Positions 22,190 through 34,629 of a DNA stretch of 64,000 bases are shown here, in pieces; position 1 is the first letter of the stretch; the number at the start of each line of letters is the position of its first letter. Where the stretch lies: contig NC_132901.1 of NCBI RefSeq assembly GCF_030463535.1, forward strand, positions 2,331,216-2,395,215, read 5' to 3'. The position numbers and the translations under genes are program-made. The notes beneath the pieces are model-generated. The model made no database searches. It worked only from the letters and a program-made list of their open reading frames with translations, and was not told the origin of the DNA. The DNA is from Salminus brasiliensis. Its lineage: Eukaryota > Chordata > Actinopteri > Characiformes > Bryconidae.

Positions 22190-22690
22190 TATGACAAAAG
22201 TATTGGGACACCTGCTCTTTCTTTCCACTGTTTCTTCACAAATCAAAGGCATTAAAAAAACGTTTTGACGGAGGAACTGTCTCTACTGTCCAGAGAAGAA
22301 GTTTCTTCTTCTTTCTACTACATTTTAGAGAAGAATTGCTGTGAGAATTTGATTGCATTCAGTGGCAAATGTTTACGTTAGTGAGGTCTGGATGTTGGGT
22401 GGTGGATGGAGCTCCACCACCATCATTCCAGAGAACACAGTTCTTCCACTGCTCCACAGCTCCACAGCTGAGGGGCTTTATACATTTACATTTATGGCAT
22501 TTAGCTGACGCTCTTATCCAGAGCAACTTACAAGGTTACTCGTATTACAGTCTTGCCCAAGGACTCTTATTGGTGTAGCGCAGCATAGTCACCCAGACCG
22601 GGAATCAAACCCTGGTTTCCCACATGGTGTTGTACCTCACTGGCAGGTAGTGGTGTTGTCTGTTGCGCCAACCATACCCCTCTAGCCCAC
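22190..22690. mobile_element. MITE plus common fish interspersed repeat
   Basis: The first part begins tatatgacaaaagtattgggacacctg and has ctccaccaccatcattccag, an inverted copy of the 17872 MITE. From about 22480 the fish repeat ttatggcatttagctgacgctcttatccagagcaacttac is inserted, running through a region ending near 22690. Confidence 0.7.
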
Positions 22691-23387
22691 ACCTGGCATT
22701 AGGAGGCATGGTGTTAAAGTGTTCTTTCAATAGGTTCCATGTCAATCAAACTGATCAGAGGATTCCAGAACATATCTGTCATCTTTCTGCTTCACTGGTT
22801 GCTAAGCAACAACATGAATGATTATTTTACCAAATTACAACTATGATGATTTTTTGTTATGTTCTATCACTTCAAAATGACATATTGCATTTTAAAAACA
22901 AAAAATATTTGTTGAATTTAAATGTATTATTTATTATGCAAAATGTCCAGTGTCAGGGGTGCTGATTTTACAGTACAGCAGTTTCATCTGATTTTAAACA
23001 AATTTTACATAACTTTCAATAAGTGTCTAGCATGCCTTTATGCCTCTCACAGATCAGTTCATGTCATCAGTTCATCTATTCATGGGAACAGATACTGAAA
23101 TGAGGCTTTTGGGAGCGCAAGGGTGCTTCGGTCATCACTGCCTGCTTCTACCAGCACTTCACAACAGCAGCAATGTAGCCAACAACTTAAGTGATTGTAA
23201 GTAACACTGGTCAGACAGCAGAGGGCGCTGTAACCACACTGATGACTCACTGGAAGGGAGAATAACAAGCTCTATCAAAAAAGAAAAGTATGTGGACGGA
23301 AAATGTCAACTCCGTCATTTATCATTTAGTCTTTTATTGATTCATGTATGGAAAAGTGCACAAAGCATGAGTATTCACACAGATACA
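22691..23387. other. Non-coding; start of a segmental duplicate
   Basis: No gene seen. From about 22920 (gtccagtgtcaggggtgc) the sequence is shared with 60310 onward, and 23045-23387 with 61215-61573. Confidence 0.7.
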
Positions 23388-23845
23388 CACTGATCAGTCA
23401 TAACATTAGTACCACTCACAGGTGCAGTGAATGACATTGATGATTTGGTTCCAATGGCTCTGGTCAAAGAGTGGATCTATATATTAGGCAGCAGGTGATC
23501 AGTCAGTTCCTGAAGATGATGGACAAGCGTACAAATCTGAGACACTTTGTCAAGAACCAAACTGTGTTGTAAGTTCTAGACGACTGGGTCAGAACATCTC
23601 CAAAACAACAGGCAGGTCTTGTTTCGGTTGCTAGTATGCAGTGGTCAGTACCTAGCAAAAGTGATCCAAGGAAGGACAACCTTACAACCTACAGGACTTA
23701 AAGTTCTAGTCTTGGTGCCACACACCACAGGACACCTTCAGAGGTGTTGTGGAATCCATGCCTTGAATGGGCAGATTTATTGTGGAGGCTGGACCTACTC
23801 AATATTGTGGAAGGTGGTACTAATATTATGGCTAATTGATGTATG
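23388..23845 (+). mobile_element. Internally deleted Tc1-like element
   Basis: It starts cactgatcagtcataacatt and ends with the complementary ...atattatggctaattga. The left part retains the transposase start region (GACAAGCGTACAAATCTGAG; ACGACTGGGTCAGAACATC) and the right part its very end (CTTGGTGCCACACACCACAG). The catalytic core is deleted. A nearly identical copy lies at 61574-62035. Confidence 0.8.
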
Positions 23846-24182
23846 TTGTACTACATGATTAACCGAGGCACTTAATATGAAATGGGATTAAAGACTTTTG
23901 TTAAAAGGTGCAACAATGGGTTCTTTGAGCAATGCCACAGAAGAACCATGTTCTTAATAGAGATGTTTAAATGTGAAGAACCTTAAAATCAACTGCATGA
24001 AATAAAAGTTTTTTTCTACTCAAAAATGCTTCTTTAGGGAGGCCAAAGTGGTTCTTCTGTGGTACTGATCAAAGAAACCATTGTTGCACCTTCATTTTCA
24101 AGACTGAAGCCAGTTTCCAGAAGCCAGGTTTTAGATGGTCTAAGCTGGTCTTCGAAGGTGAAGGTGGTGGAAAAGCTGGTTA

Positions 24183-25736
24183 TCAACTGGTCATTTCCCA
24201 AGGAACGGTGCGAGCTTTGGCAGTTGAAGTAGACCATCTGCTAAGGATCCCATCAGCCCCTCGGGAGAACAGGAAGCGAGCCTGGACTCCAGGGCTGATA
24301 CTTATAGGTGATTCGTACTGATAGATTAGATACTCTGTGGTTTTGTCTTCATCAGTAACCTTCTGAAAGTTAGAGACCCACTGATAGTGCTGATAGCTGT
24401 TGTCAGGATCTTTCTCGCTGGTGTAGAATCCAACCCATGAGTGCTGGAACTGGTTTTTCCAATCCGTGAAGGACTTCTTGATGTAGAGGCGAGCACAGGC
24501 GTAGCCCTGACTGGTGTAGAGCTGGAGGCTTGCGTCGAAGCCGCTAATATCGGTAGGAATGACCCTGTTAGCGTCGTCAAACTGCGGCCCTCTCCAGAAG
24601 ACAGAGTAATGCATTCCGATGAAGCCGTGTCCAGTTCCGAAGCTGTACCTAATCAGACGTGAATGAAGTCCATGGCTTAACGCCACAAAGGTGTCTGCGG
24701 TTCCTGATGCTCTGCCAGAAAGAATTTCAAAGGTCTCGAGGATGCTAGACGTGTCGCTTTTAAAAAGGACAACAGAACATTCCTGTTGTAGGACGTTCTT
24801 GGGAATACCGCTCCACGTGATCCTCGCGTAGCCATCTGAAGTGGATTTCAGCTCTATCTTCACTGGGTTCTGACCTTCACACACTGTCTCAGGATCACTA
24901 GCAGATTCGTCATGTGGGACTGTGTCATTCGCTGAGCAGAGCCAGGTTTGCTTGTGGACTTCATACCTGCCGTCGATGTCGTACCCTGCCAGACTCAGAA
25001 GCCACCTCACACCCAGTTGTTCAAAGATGGTCTTGAGACGTTTGTCGTTGTGCTTCAGGTGGAAGCGGAGCTCCTCTTTGGTGAGTCTGAGTCTGGGATC
25101 GTCTGACGGTGTCGCAGTGGAGTTCTCACTGCCAAACATGTCTGATAAAAGAGCTTGTAGAACATCAAGAGGCTTATGCAGTACCTGAACTTGCCTCAGG
25201 AGCTTTGAACTGATCTCAAAAGTTGTATTTTGGTCAAAGCCATCGCCCCCGCTCACCGCTTGTGTAATGTACACTCTGTCTGCTCTCATCGGATTGCTCT
25301 TCTGCACTCGGACGACAATCCGGTCTATGTCGTTGTTGGGATTGCCAATGGAGTTGTAGAAGTCTTGGGTCACGTATGGAGGCAGCTGGGTTCGAACGTT
25401 CTCCGAACTGAGACTGCCCACAGAGTAGTACGCTCTGTCCAGGGAGTCGTCCAAGTGTGGGAGAGCCAGGTTCGCGATATTCTGGGGGGGTTTATAGTAT
25501 TGGAAGCCGTAGTCCCGCCGCTCTGGGTTGAAGTGAAGCTGGATGTCTTCGCTTGTTTGATCCATGGAGACATGGCCAGCCAGCCAGTAGAGCAGCAGAA
25601 GACCATGGCGAGGATACTCACGTCCAAATTCAGTGCTTTTTAGGTCTTCGGTGTTATGTAAGGTCTGAATGGCAGAAGCACTGGCACCAATAAGAAGGAA
25701 GGAGAAGCACCAGAGGAGCCTCCATCTGCACTCCAT
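24183..25736 (-). CDS. Secreted protein of unknown family, paralogue 2 (517 aa)
   Basis: Unnamed family, with the same architecture as the paralogues at 33 and 38.6 kb. Start at ATG 25736 (MECRWRLLWCFSFLLIGASASA, a clear signal peptide; the codon before it is GTG). A splice acceptor (cctgttctctacag) lies 7-8 nt upstream, so the whole protein is in one exon behind a non-coding exon. N-domain: EYPRHGLLLLYWLAGHVSMD, LPPYVTQDFYNSIGNPNNDI, ADRVYITQ. Middle: a TKEELRFHLKHNDKRLKTIF helix-like stretch, LAGYDIDGRYEVHKQTWLCS, then GYARITWSGIPKN. C-domain: FDASLQLYTSQGYACARLYI, SWVGFYTSE, QHYQWVSNFQKV, ISPGVQARFLF. End: KARTVPWEMTS. Potential N-glycosylation sites: NTT, NST, NDT. No transmembrane segment or GPI signal is evident. 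Likely a secreted glycoprotein; function unknown. Confidence 0.85.
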   Translation of the reverse strand: MECRWRLLWCFSFLLIGASASAIQTLHNTEDLKSTEFGREYPRHGLLLLYWLAGHVSMDQTSEDIQLHFNPERRDYGFQYYKPPQNIANLALPHLDDSLDRAYYSVGSLSSENVRTQLPPYVTQDFYNSIGNPNNDIDRIVVRVQKSNPMRADRVYITQAVSGGDGFDQNTTFEISSKLLRQVQVLHKPLDVLQALLSDMFGSENSTATPSDDPRLRLTKEELRFHLKHNDKRLKTIFEQLGVRWLLSLAGYDIDGRYEVHKQTWLCSANDTVPHDESASDPETVCEGQNPVKIELKSTSDGYARITWSGIPKNVLQQECSVVLFKSDTSSILETFEILSGRASGTADTFVALSHGLHSRLIRYSFGTGHGFIGMHYSVFWRGPQFDDANRVIPTDISGFDASLQLYTSQGYACARLYIKKSFTDWKNQFQHSWVGFYTSEKDPDNSYQHYQWVSNFQKVTDEDKTTEYLIYQYESPISISPGVQARFLFSRGADGILSRWSTSTAKARTVPWEMTS

Positions 25737-25912
25737 CACGAAGACTGTAGAGAACAGGTTGTTCGGTTATTGTGGAGTTAGAGAGACTAATTTGTTCAAT
25801 CGTAAACCACTACTTATGAAATTCCATCAGCTGTTGTCAAAGTAACATCTCTGCTATAGCATACATGGGTCAATATTTATATAAATAAATTAATTAAAAT
25901 CCATTTCTTACC

Positions 25913-26010
25913 TGGTGAAGTTTATTAAAATGCGTCCAATCTCACATACCCCCCAAATGCTAATCCACACTGCAGTCCTCACTGTTACCTCTGTAGTGGG
26001 ATGTCAGTCA
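25913..26010 (-). other. Predicted 5' UTR exon of paralogue 2
   Basis: The minus-strand donor CACCAG|GTAAGAA has GT at 25911-25912. The sequence above it aligns with the corresponding regions at 34740 and 40266 (shared cttactgtgttt and ttaaccca words). The exon's 5' boundary is unknown. Confidence 0.4.
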
Positions 26011-26194
26011 ATGTTTAACTATGTCCTGCTTACTGTGTTTACTGTCCCCTTAACCCAGATACACCCCATCCAGACATCCAGCCAATTCCCCCAAGTCCGT
26101 CATTTCCAGCAAAAGCTCTGTTTGGCTAAGTCAGGACTTGGCAAAACCTGGGACTGGCCTAAGCTCCTCATCCTGGACGTTTTCAGACCCTAAC

Positions 26195-27030
26195 AATTTT
26201 GTTATGTTGAGGTCTTGTGCTAAAAAAAATCTAGTTCACCCCCTCCTCCTTCATCATACTGGTCTCAATATCCCATAATGAGAAACTGAAAAGCTAACTT
26301 TTTTAATGTATGCAAATTTATTGAAAAGGAAAAACGTAAAAATTTACAGGCCCTTGGCTACGACACTTGACATTTAGCTCTGAAGGCCTCCCATTTCTCT
26401 TGATCACTTTTGAGATGTTTCTACACCTTGATTGGAGTCCACCTGTGGTAAATTCAGTTAATTGGACATGATTTAGGAAGACACACACCTGTCTGTATAA
26501 GGTCTCACATCTGACCAAGCATATCAGAGCCAAAACCAAGCAATGAGGAGAAAAGACCTGCCTGTAGAGCTCGCTAGACCCTAGAGCCAGCCACCCCACC
26601 AAACTTAGTAATCGATGGACAAGGGCCTTGGTAAGAGAGGCGACCAAGAACCCTATGGTCACTCTGGCTGAGCTCCAAACATCCTGAGTGCAGATGGAAG
26701 AAACCTCTAGAAGGTCAACCATCACTGCAGCGCTCCACCAATTTGGGCTTTATGGCAAAGTGGCCAGACCAGAAGCCTCTCCTCAGTAAAAGACACATGG
26801 AAGCCTCTTGAAGGTCCTAAAGAACTGTGGGAAACAAGATTTTCTGGTCTGAAGAAACCAAGCTTTGATTTTAAGTCTCATGTCTGCAGGAACCCAGGCA
26901 CTGCTCATCATCTGCCCGATACCATCCCTACAGTGAAGCATGGTGGTGGCAGCATCATGCTGGGAGGGTGTTGTTCAGTGGCTGGGACTGGGAGACTGGT
27001 CAGGATTGAGGGAAAGTCGGAGCATTTCAT
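26195..27030 (+). pseudogene. Decayed Tc1-like transposon
   Basis: Stretches matching a fish Tc1 read on the + strand: the TIR-proximal tcaatatcccataatgagaaa, ttggacatgatttaggaagacacacacctgt, and the transposase remnant corresponding to TVKHGGGS..M (gtgaagcatggtggtggcagcatcatgctg near 26932). Many stops and deletions. It is related to the intact element at 52207, which lies in the other orientation. Confidence 0.85.
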
Positions 27031-27179
27031 ATAAAACTCAGATATACATGGTGGTGGTGTTGGTGGTGGTGGTAGCTTCACTGGTGGGTTTGGATAGTAA
27101 ATGGTTTCGTTCAGGACCACTGTTAAAAAAAACATCTCTCAGAATGACTCGACAATTAAATATTGCCAAACAAATGTTG

Positions 27180-27364
27180 CAGTTTCCAACCCTGGTCCAG
27201 GAGAATCTCCTGGCCTGCCCCTTTTAGAGGTGTCCTGCTCCAACACCTTACCTATTCACCTCAGTCAGGGCTTGTTAAAGAGCTGATTAGCTGGATCAGG
27301 TGTGAGTGGATCAGGGTGTTGGAAGCAGGAGGTTCTTCAGGACCAGAGTTGGGAACCCCTGGTC
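27180..27364. mobile_element. Palindromic interspersed repeat
   Basis: tttccaaccctggtccagga is matched by the inverted accagagttgggaacccctggtc. The interior has agctgattagctggatcaggtgtgag, a motif of a widespread fish foldback repeat. It ends 35 bp beyond the stop of the gene at 27399. Confidence 0.75.
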
Positions 27365-27398
27365 TAGTCTGTGCTATGCTGCCCACTTTCCAATCTGT

Positions 27399-28631
27399 TC
27401 AGAGGCCTGGTCTACCCTCTGACACGTCCACGAAGGGTGGTGCTGGTCTGGCAATTCGGGAAGCATCTATCAGGGTTTTAATAACAAAGATTGCCAGAAG
27501 AATGAACAGCAGAGAGATCCAGAAACCCCAACTGGAGCCTGTGCTCAGAGGCTTGGGCCAGGGTTCAGTATGGGCTATCTTAGCCGTATAGCCTTTGTCC
27601 AGCATCACTCGGGCTTGGATGCCAGGAGCGATGGCTACACTCGATTGATACTCGTAGACATCATAGTACTCGTCCTCGTAGTCATCTTCTTCCGAGCTCT
27701 TCTCAAAGTCGGTGATCCATGTGTACTTTTGGTACACGCTGTTGGAAACCTCAGTGCTGGTGTAGAGTCCCACCCAGGAGTAGCGGAAGACTTTCCTCCA
27801 GTCGGTAAAGGACTTCTTGATGAACAGTCGAAGGCAGGCATAGCTGTCCTTCTCGTAAAGCTGAAGGCCAGCTTCATAATCTTTGATCGAGGCCATGTCA
27901 CAGTTACAGTCGTGTGAACGTGACTGACGACCGCTCTGCAGATTGCTGGATTTGGAATGTTGACCCTTGCCTTTCTTGCCTTTTTTGTAACTTGCCTTGA
28001 TCAGAAACCGGAGAAGTCCAGGGTTGTTGGGATCGTTCTGATTGTCTCTGTGATTCTGATTATCGGTCTGAAGGATATCGGGACAGAACTCCAGAATCTC
28101 CTGAAGGAGTTTAGTGCTGAGCCTGAAGGTGTTCTGTAAGTCGTACTCGCGCCTGTTCTTGTTGAGGTAATGCTGTGTAATATATACTTCATCTACTCTG
28201 GACGGGTTGTCAGCTTGCACTCTGATGACGACTCTGTCCACATTTCGCAGTGGATGTCCCCAAGATTTGCAGTAATCCTCAGTGACATAGTCGGGGAAAT
28301 GCTTTCGGACATTAGATGGACCAATGCTGCCTACGGTGTAGTACTTTTTCTTTAGGTTGTCCAGGGCAGGAAAGACCCTCTCGTGGTCACTGTATCTGTG
28401 AATGCCAAAGACATTTTGAGCTGGGTTAAAATTAAGCTGCAAGACTCCGTTCTGGTCGATCTGACCCTGGCAGATGAGCCACAGCAGAATCTTGAGACCA
28501 TGTCTTGGAAACGCTTTCCCAAAGTCGGTTTTGTCTCTTAGATCCTTCATATCTTCCAGTGTGCCAATTGTGTAGACACTGGCCCAGACCAGGAAGAGAA
28601 TGAGACCAGTGAGGAGTCCTTTGGCTTCCAT
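27399..28631 (-). CDS. Membrane-anchored paralogue 3 of the unknown family (410 aa)
   Basis: Same family, different architecture. ATG 28631 opens a signal peptide (MEAKGLLTGLILFLVWASVYT); the acceptor tttctgtcactttcag lies about 48 nt upstream. The N-domain is conserved (AFPRHGLKILLWL, FPDYVTEDYCKSWGHP, VDEVYITQHY). The middle domain with GYARITWSGIP is missing. In its place is a basic linker (KKGKKGKGQH) and CNCDMAS. The C-domain is conserved: YEAGLQLYEKDSYACLRLFI, SWVGLYTST, YQKYTWITDFEK, YDVYEYQSSVAIAPGIQARV. The C-terminus does not end at the usual TVPWE: after AHTEPWPKP comes a transmembrane helix (FWISLLFILLAIFVIKTLI, about residues 375-393) and a short tail. It is therefore likely a type I membrane protein, the only such member here. 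Function unknown. Confidence 0.82.
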   Translation of the reverse strand: MEAKGLLTGLILFLVWASVYTIGTLEDMKDLRDKTDFGKAFPRHGLKILLWLICQGQIDQNGVLQLNFNPAQNVFGIHRYSDHERVFPALDNLKKKYYTVGSIGPSNVRKHFPDYVTEDYCKSWGHPLRNVDRVVIRVQADNPSRVDEVYITQHYLNKNRREYDLQNTFRLSTKLLQEILEFCPDILQTDNQNHRDNQNDPNNPGLLRFLIKASYKKGKKGKGQHSKSSNLQSGRQSRSHDCNCDMASIKDYEAGLQLYEKDSYACLRLFIKKSFTDWRKVFRYSWVGLYTSTEVSNSVYQKYTWITDFEKSSEEDDYEDEYYDVYEYQSSVAIAPGIQARVMLDKGYTAKIAHTEPWPKPLSTGSSWGFWISLLFILLAIFVIKTLIDASRIARPAPPFVDVSEGRPGL

Positions 28632-28699
28632 CTTCAGTGGTGAAAGACCAGACGGCTGAAGGGTTTACAGCCTCTGAAAGTGACAGAAAAATCAAATGG

Positions 28700-29215
28700 T
28701 TATGAAGATGATTTTTAAAAAATCTGACAGTTGTTGTTCAGCTCTGAAAACAGGCAGAATAAAAAACAAGTCCATTGTATCGAAGTTGAGTTCAACTGAT
28801 AGACAGAGCAAGCAAATCTGGATGAGCCAGTCGACTGAATTTGCCTGAAAACAGTGGAGAACCCTCCTAAGACTGTTCCCTCGACTCTCTGCTCTCAGAT
28901 AGGAGGCTTGATCCTCTAAACAGGTGGGATTTGTTCTCTGTTAGCTGGAACATGGCCTGTGCTGTGGTGTTTAGCCTGCTAGCTAACTTATCTGAGCCTA
29001 GATAGCTGGCTATGAGTCCAAACCCAGCAGAACCGGTAGGCTGGTTTTGGTTCTCTTAACTAGATTCTTTTAAAACTCTTGTCTGTCTTGGTTCACATAG
29101 ACCTTGGTGGTCATTAATTGAGTTCAGGTGTCTTCAGCGGAAGAGTGAATTGCAGAGACAGGGCTAATAGCCTGCAGTTCCAGACAGTAGACGTAGTGGT
29201 TGGTTTGGAAGACTT
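28700..29215. other. Non-coding 5' flank of paralogue 3
   Basis: No recognisable element or gene. A promoter or first exon of the gene at 27399-28631 must lie here or further up, but no donor stands out. Confidence 0.4.
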
Positions 29216-29217
29216 CC

Positions 29218-29535
29218 TGCCTTGCGAATCTCCTGGACCACACCTCCTGCAACACCCAAAGGCAACGACACCAGAGCAGAAACCACAATAGCCGCCGTGT
29301 TCATCAGAATCCCAGGTGATGGTGACTCTTCCTTTGTCTCTGCCAATCTCAGCAATGGGTCAAGGACGACTCGGCTTGACCAACCATCATTCACGATGCA
29401 TGGAAGACAAGCATCCAGACCTTTCCTGCCCTGGCTCCAAAGTGGTGGAACGAATCTACCCCTGGGCATCTCCAAATGTCCGTCTCTTTTAAGACCTAAG
29501 CTTACGATTGTGCTCAGGTCTCACTTGATCTGAGG
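29218..29535 (+). pseudogene. LINE ORF2 tail fragment
   Basis: The + strand open frame contains TRLDQPSFTMHGRQASRPFL followed by LPLGISKCPSLLRPK and ending RSHLI. The words correspond to the very C-terminal part of fish non-LTR retrotransposon ORF2 proteins (pattern W..LPL.I...PSL..FK..L..HL). No 5' part is present. Confidence 0.6.
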
Positions 29536-29539
29536 CTTC

Positions 29540-31108
29540 TGTATCTAGGTCTCCATACTGACTCTTGTATTTGGCAGCATCTAAGCCTGAGGTACCTTTT
29601 AGATTCTGGATAAGAAATTACTGGATAAGAAATTGTGATTTTCATTTTAAAAATATAATCTGGAATTATCGAGAAATTGCTACAACATTAGAAACCTATA
29701 TCACTTCTGCTATAAATGCTGAAAATGCTAAATGCTGCCCAACAGGCTAAAGCACGATTTTGACAAGGGCCAACCAGAGGAAGCACTGCTGTGGGTATCT
29801 GCCTGACGACCAACTAAGCAGGCCGAGCCACATGTTGCACGAGAGCTGATGAAGCACGTGGGTGCTAGCCAGGTGCTAGCATTATAGCTACCCCTACCAG
29901 GCCCTACTACAATCTCCTCCCCCTAGCTCACCATGCAGCAGCATGCTGACTGGACATCAAGAGGTCCCCGACTGGAAAGTGTTCAAATAATTACAGAAAG
30001 GTTTTGTCACAGTACAAAAAGTTATGCTAGGCTACAATAGGTTAGGCTCTCCTATGCTGCTGTGGATCATCTTGATGTGGTAAACCAGCCAATAAAGGCA
30101 GAGCTTATCATTATTTTCCCACAAACCCAGCAAAATAGGAAAAAACATGAGGTAAAATAACAGGGTTGTAAAGTCTTTCACTGAAGCTACAAGCATGGAA
30201 CGACAGGAATGCAGGTGAAAGCTGGTGGAGATGTGGTCTTACCTTTTTAAAAAGGTGAAGTTATTGTGGCTTCAACAGCAATGAAGTGACCAACATGGAG
30301 CTAAAGGAGGAGGAGAAGGAGAAGACCTCCACAGTGAAAGCGAAAGTTACCCACTTCCTCAATGATGAAATATCAGCGACTGCAGGTGAGCGAGTAGGGC
30401 TTGAGCTAGGCATAGCGCACTCCTGTGCACTGGAGCGACGTCACGGTTGGAAAAGTGGTTGGACTGTTGAACTTTAACCCCAACAATAAAACAAAAAACT
30501 CCAGCTACTAAACCTGTACATTACCACAGCCCAGGAACCCCATTTGGCTCAGTTAGCTAGCCTCAGTTTGCTTGCAACACTTGCTGGTTTGTTTGGTGGG
30601 ATTTTGACTGAATTTTTGGGGTTTTAAGACTTTAGAATGCAAAGAAGACCATTTTATGGAATTCCATTCAGATCAATGGAGAGATTCATCTTAGACCTGG
30701 AGTTCCTGAAATATGGGTGTGGCACCCACTAGTGAATGAACCCAGAACTTCTACAATTGTCCACAGTCCCCTTTCAGAGGAAATATTTGGACACTACATT
30801 TCAACACAAACTCTGGTCAGGACTTTGTCGGAAGGTCCTTCGGAAAGCTAGCCGACTCTATCCATACCAGAACCACCTCTAATGTGTGTTTGCGGTCATT
30901 GTCCTGTTAAAATACCCAGCGGTGTCAAAGTGTCAAAGTTTACCTTTCCTCTTCCAACAATAACTCTGCTTCATTGTGGCCAAAAAACGGACCCTGAACC
31001 TTCCCTCAAGATGGCTTTTCTTTTTCCATGTGGCTTAGCTGGGAAAGTTAGCCCAGCTTGAAGGGGTTGGTGTTGTATGCTTCTGCTGTATGTGGTAGCC
31101 CAAACCCA
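29540..31108. other. Intergenic, no gene identified
   Basis: No supported gene. 30286-30477 is open and acidic/basic-rich (MELKEEEKEKTSTVKAKVTH) but has no homologue I know. 30936-31090 (tacctttcctcttccaacaataactctg) is duplicated at 36905-37070. Confidence 0.5.
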
Positions 31109-31109
31109 C

Positions 31110-32430
<1,321 letters not shown>

Positions 32431-33072
32431 TGGTTGCAACTGTAACAACTGCAATTTCCTTCCTGGGATCAAAAAAGTATTTCTGGATTCTGATTCTGAT
32501 TCTGACACATCAGACACAATGTCATTTTGAAATACCTCCTCATTTTAAGATACCGTCCACATATTTAAATACTGCCGTATACAGTGTTAGCAGTATACCT
32601 CCCAAGCCTAAACTTAGCAGTGGCATCTTTTTTTTTCAAACTGTGATGTTTGCATTAACCATTTGCATAACACTAAAATTATACTGAAATTACAGATTGG
32701 TTTTTGAAGGCATTTTTACATGTTTGAGAGATAATATACTGTAAGAGTCAATACATCACACAGAGTTACACTGTGGTTGTTTTTATTGTGAATTTATACA
32801 CAGAGGCTCATTATACTACACAGTAATTAGAGACTATTGCTTAATCAAGAAAGCAAAACAATACAGTGAGAAGTAAACTCCTTAAATTGACTTAATACAT
32901 TGTTCCTGTCCAAAAAGACATGCAATTGTAATATATTAACTTAAGAAAAGTTACTTTTTGCACATTTGTAAAGTTAAATGTAAGACGATTTTTACATTTT
33001 ATTGTAAATATAAATTTGCTGCATTTTAGTTGGCTCATACCTCCATTTCACATCCATATTTATCAATCACCT
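32431..33072. other. 3' flank of paralogue 4, duplicated downstream
   Basis: Non-coding. 32565-33070 shares tgttagc..tataccwcccaagcctaaact, gagagataatacactg and ttgttcctgtccaaaaa with 37190-37740, the corresponding flank of paralogue 5. Confidence 0.7.
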
Positions 33073-33075
33073 CAC

Positions 33076-34629
33076 TTAGCTTTCCACGTTTTCCCAAGGA
33101 ACAGTGCGAGCTTTGACGGCCGAAAAAGACCATCTGCTAATCACACCAGACCCTCGGGAGAACAGGAAGCGAGCTTGGGATCCAGGGCCGATACTTATAG
33201 GTGACTCGTACTGATAGATTAGATACTCTATGGTTTTGTCTTTATCAGTAACCTTCTGAAAGTTAGAGACCCACTGATAGTGCTGATAGCTGTTCTCAGA
33301 ATCATCCTCACTGGCGTAGAATCCAACCCATGAGTGCTGGAACTGGTTTTTCCAATCCGTGAAGGACTTCTTAATGTAGAGGCGAGCACAGGCGTAGCCC
33401 CGATTAGTGTAGAGCTGGAGGCTTGCGTCGAAGCCGCTAATATCGGTAGGAACGACCCTGTTAGCGGCATCAAACTGCGGCCCTCTCCAGAGAACCGAGG
33501 ACTGAAGTCCTAGGAAACCTCCTCCAATTCCGAAGCTGTACTTAATCAGACGTAGCTGAAGTCCCTGTTTTAGCGACTTGTAGGTTAGTTTGGCTCCTGA
33601 TGTTCTGCCAACAAGAAATGTGACGTCAACAAGAAATCTGTCAGTGTCACTATCATAAACAGCAATGGCACAGTTGTATTCTAAGATGTTCTTGGGAATA
33701 CCGCTCCACGTGATCTTCACGTAGCCGTCTGAAGTGGATTTCAGCTCTATCTTCACTGGGTTCTGACCTTCACACACCGTCTCAGGATCACCAGCAGATT
33801 CGTCATGTGGGACTGTGTCATTCGCTGAGCAGAGCCAGGTTTGCTTGTGGACTTCATACCTGCCGTCGATGTCGTACCCTGCCAGACTCAGAAACCACCT
33901 CACACACGGTTGTTCAAAGATGGTCTTGAGACGTTTGTCGTTGTGCTTCAGGTGGAAGCGGAGCTTCTCTTTGGTGAGTCTGAGTCTGGGATCGTCTGAC
34001 GGTGTCGCAGGGGAGTTCTCACTGTCAAACATGTCTGATACAAGAGCTTGTAGAACATCAAGAGGCTTCTGAATGACCTGAACTTGCCTCAGGAGCTTTG
34101 AACTGATCTCAAAGGTTGCTTTTTGGTCAAAGCCATCGCCTCCGCTCACCATTTCTGTAATGTACACTCTGTCTGCCCTCGTCGGATTGCTCTTCTGCAC
34201 TCGGACGACAATCCGGTCTATGTCGTTGTTGGGATTGCCAATGGAGTTGTAGAAGTCTTGGGTCACGTATGGAGGCAGCTGGGTTCGAACGTTCTCCGAA
34301 CTGAGACTGCCCACAGAGTAGTACGCTCTGTCCAGGGAGTCGTCCAAGTGTGGGAGAGCCAGGTTCGGGATATTCTGGGGGGGTTTATAGTACTGGAAGC
34401 CATAGTCCCGCCGCTCTGGGTTGAAGTGAAGCTGGATGTCTTCACTTGTTTGATTCATGGAGACATGGCCGGCCAGCCAGTAGAGCAGCAGAAGACCATG
34501 GCGAGGATACTCGTGTCCAAATTCAGTGCTTTTTAGGTCTTCGGGGTTATGTAAGGTCTGAATGGCAGAAGCACTGGCACCAATAAAAAGGAAGGAGAAG
34601 CACCAGAGGAGCCTCCATCTGCACTCCAT
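33076..34629 (-). CDS. Secreted protein of unknown family, paralogue 4 (517 aa)
   Basis: Nearly identical by eye to paralogues 2 and 5 over the first 280 residues and the last 110. Start ATG 34629 (MECRWRLLWCFSFLFIGASASA, signal peptide), directly behind the acceptor ctctacag. Landmarks: EYPRHGLLLLYWLAGHVSMN, LPPYVTQDFYNSIGNPNNDI, ADRVYITEM (others have ITQ), GYVKITWSGIPKN, FDASLQLYTNRGYACARLYI, SWVGFYASEDDSEN, ISIGPGSQARFLF, KARTVPWENVES. Between ITWSGIPKN and VLWRGPQFD the sequence differs strongly from paralogues 2 and 5. No transmembrane helix. Predicted secreted; function unknown. Confidence 0.85.
   Translation of the reverse strand: MECRWRLLWCFSFLFIGASASAIQTLHNPEDLKSTEFGHEYPRHGLLLLYWLAGHVSMNQTSEDIQLHFNPERRDYGFQYYKPPQNIPNLALPHLDDSLDRAYYSVGSLSSENVRTQLPPYVTQDFYNSIGNPNNDIDRIVVRVQKSNPTRADRVYITEMVSGGDGFDQKATFEISSKLLRQVQVIQKPLDVLQALVSDMFDSENSPATPSDDPRLRLTKEKLRFHLKHNDKRLKTIFEQPCVRWFLSLAGYDIDGRYEVHKQTWLCSANDTVPHDESAGDPETVCEGQNPVKIELKSTSDGYVKITWSGIPKNILEYNCAIAVYDSDTDRFLVDVTFLVGRTSGAKLTYKSLKQGLQLRLIKYSFGIGGGFLGLQSSVLWRGPQFDAANRVVPTDISGFDASLQLYTNRGYACARLYIKKSFTDWKNQFQHSWVGFYASEDDSENSYQHYQWVSNFQKVTDKDKTIEYLIYQYESPISIGPGSQARFLFSRGSGVISRWSFSAVKARTVPWENVES

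Noticed and set aside
30286-30477. Small charged open frame MELKEEEKEKTSTVKAKVTH
   Set aside because: No homologue recognised, no splice or promoter context; could be chance.
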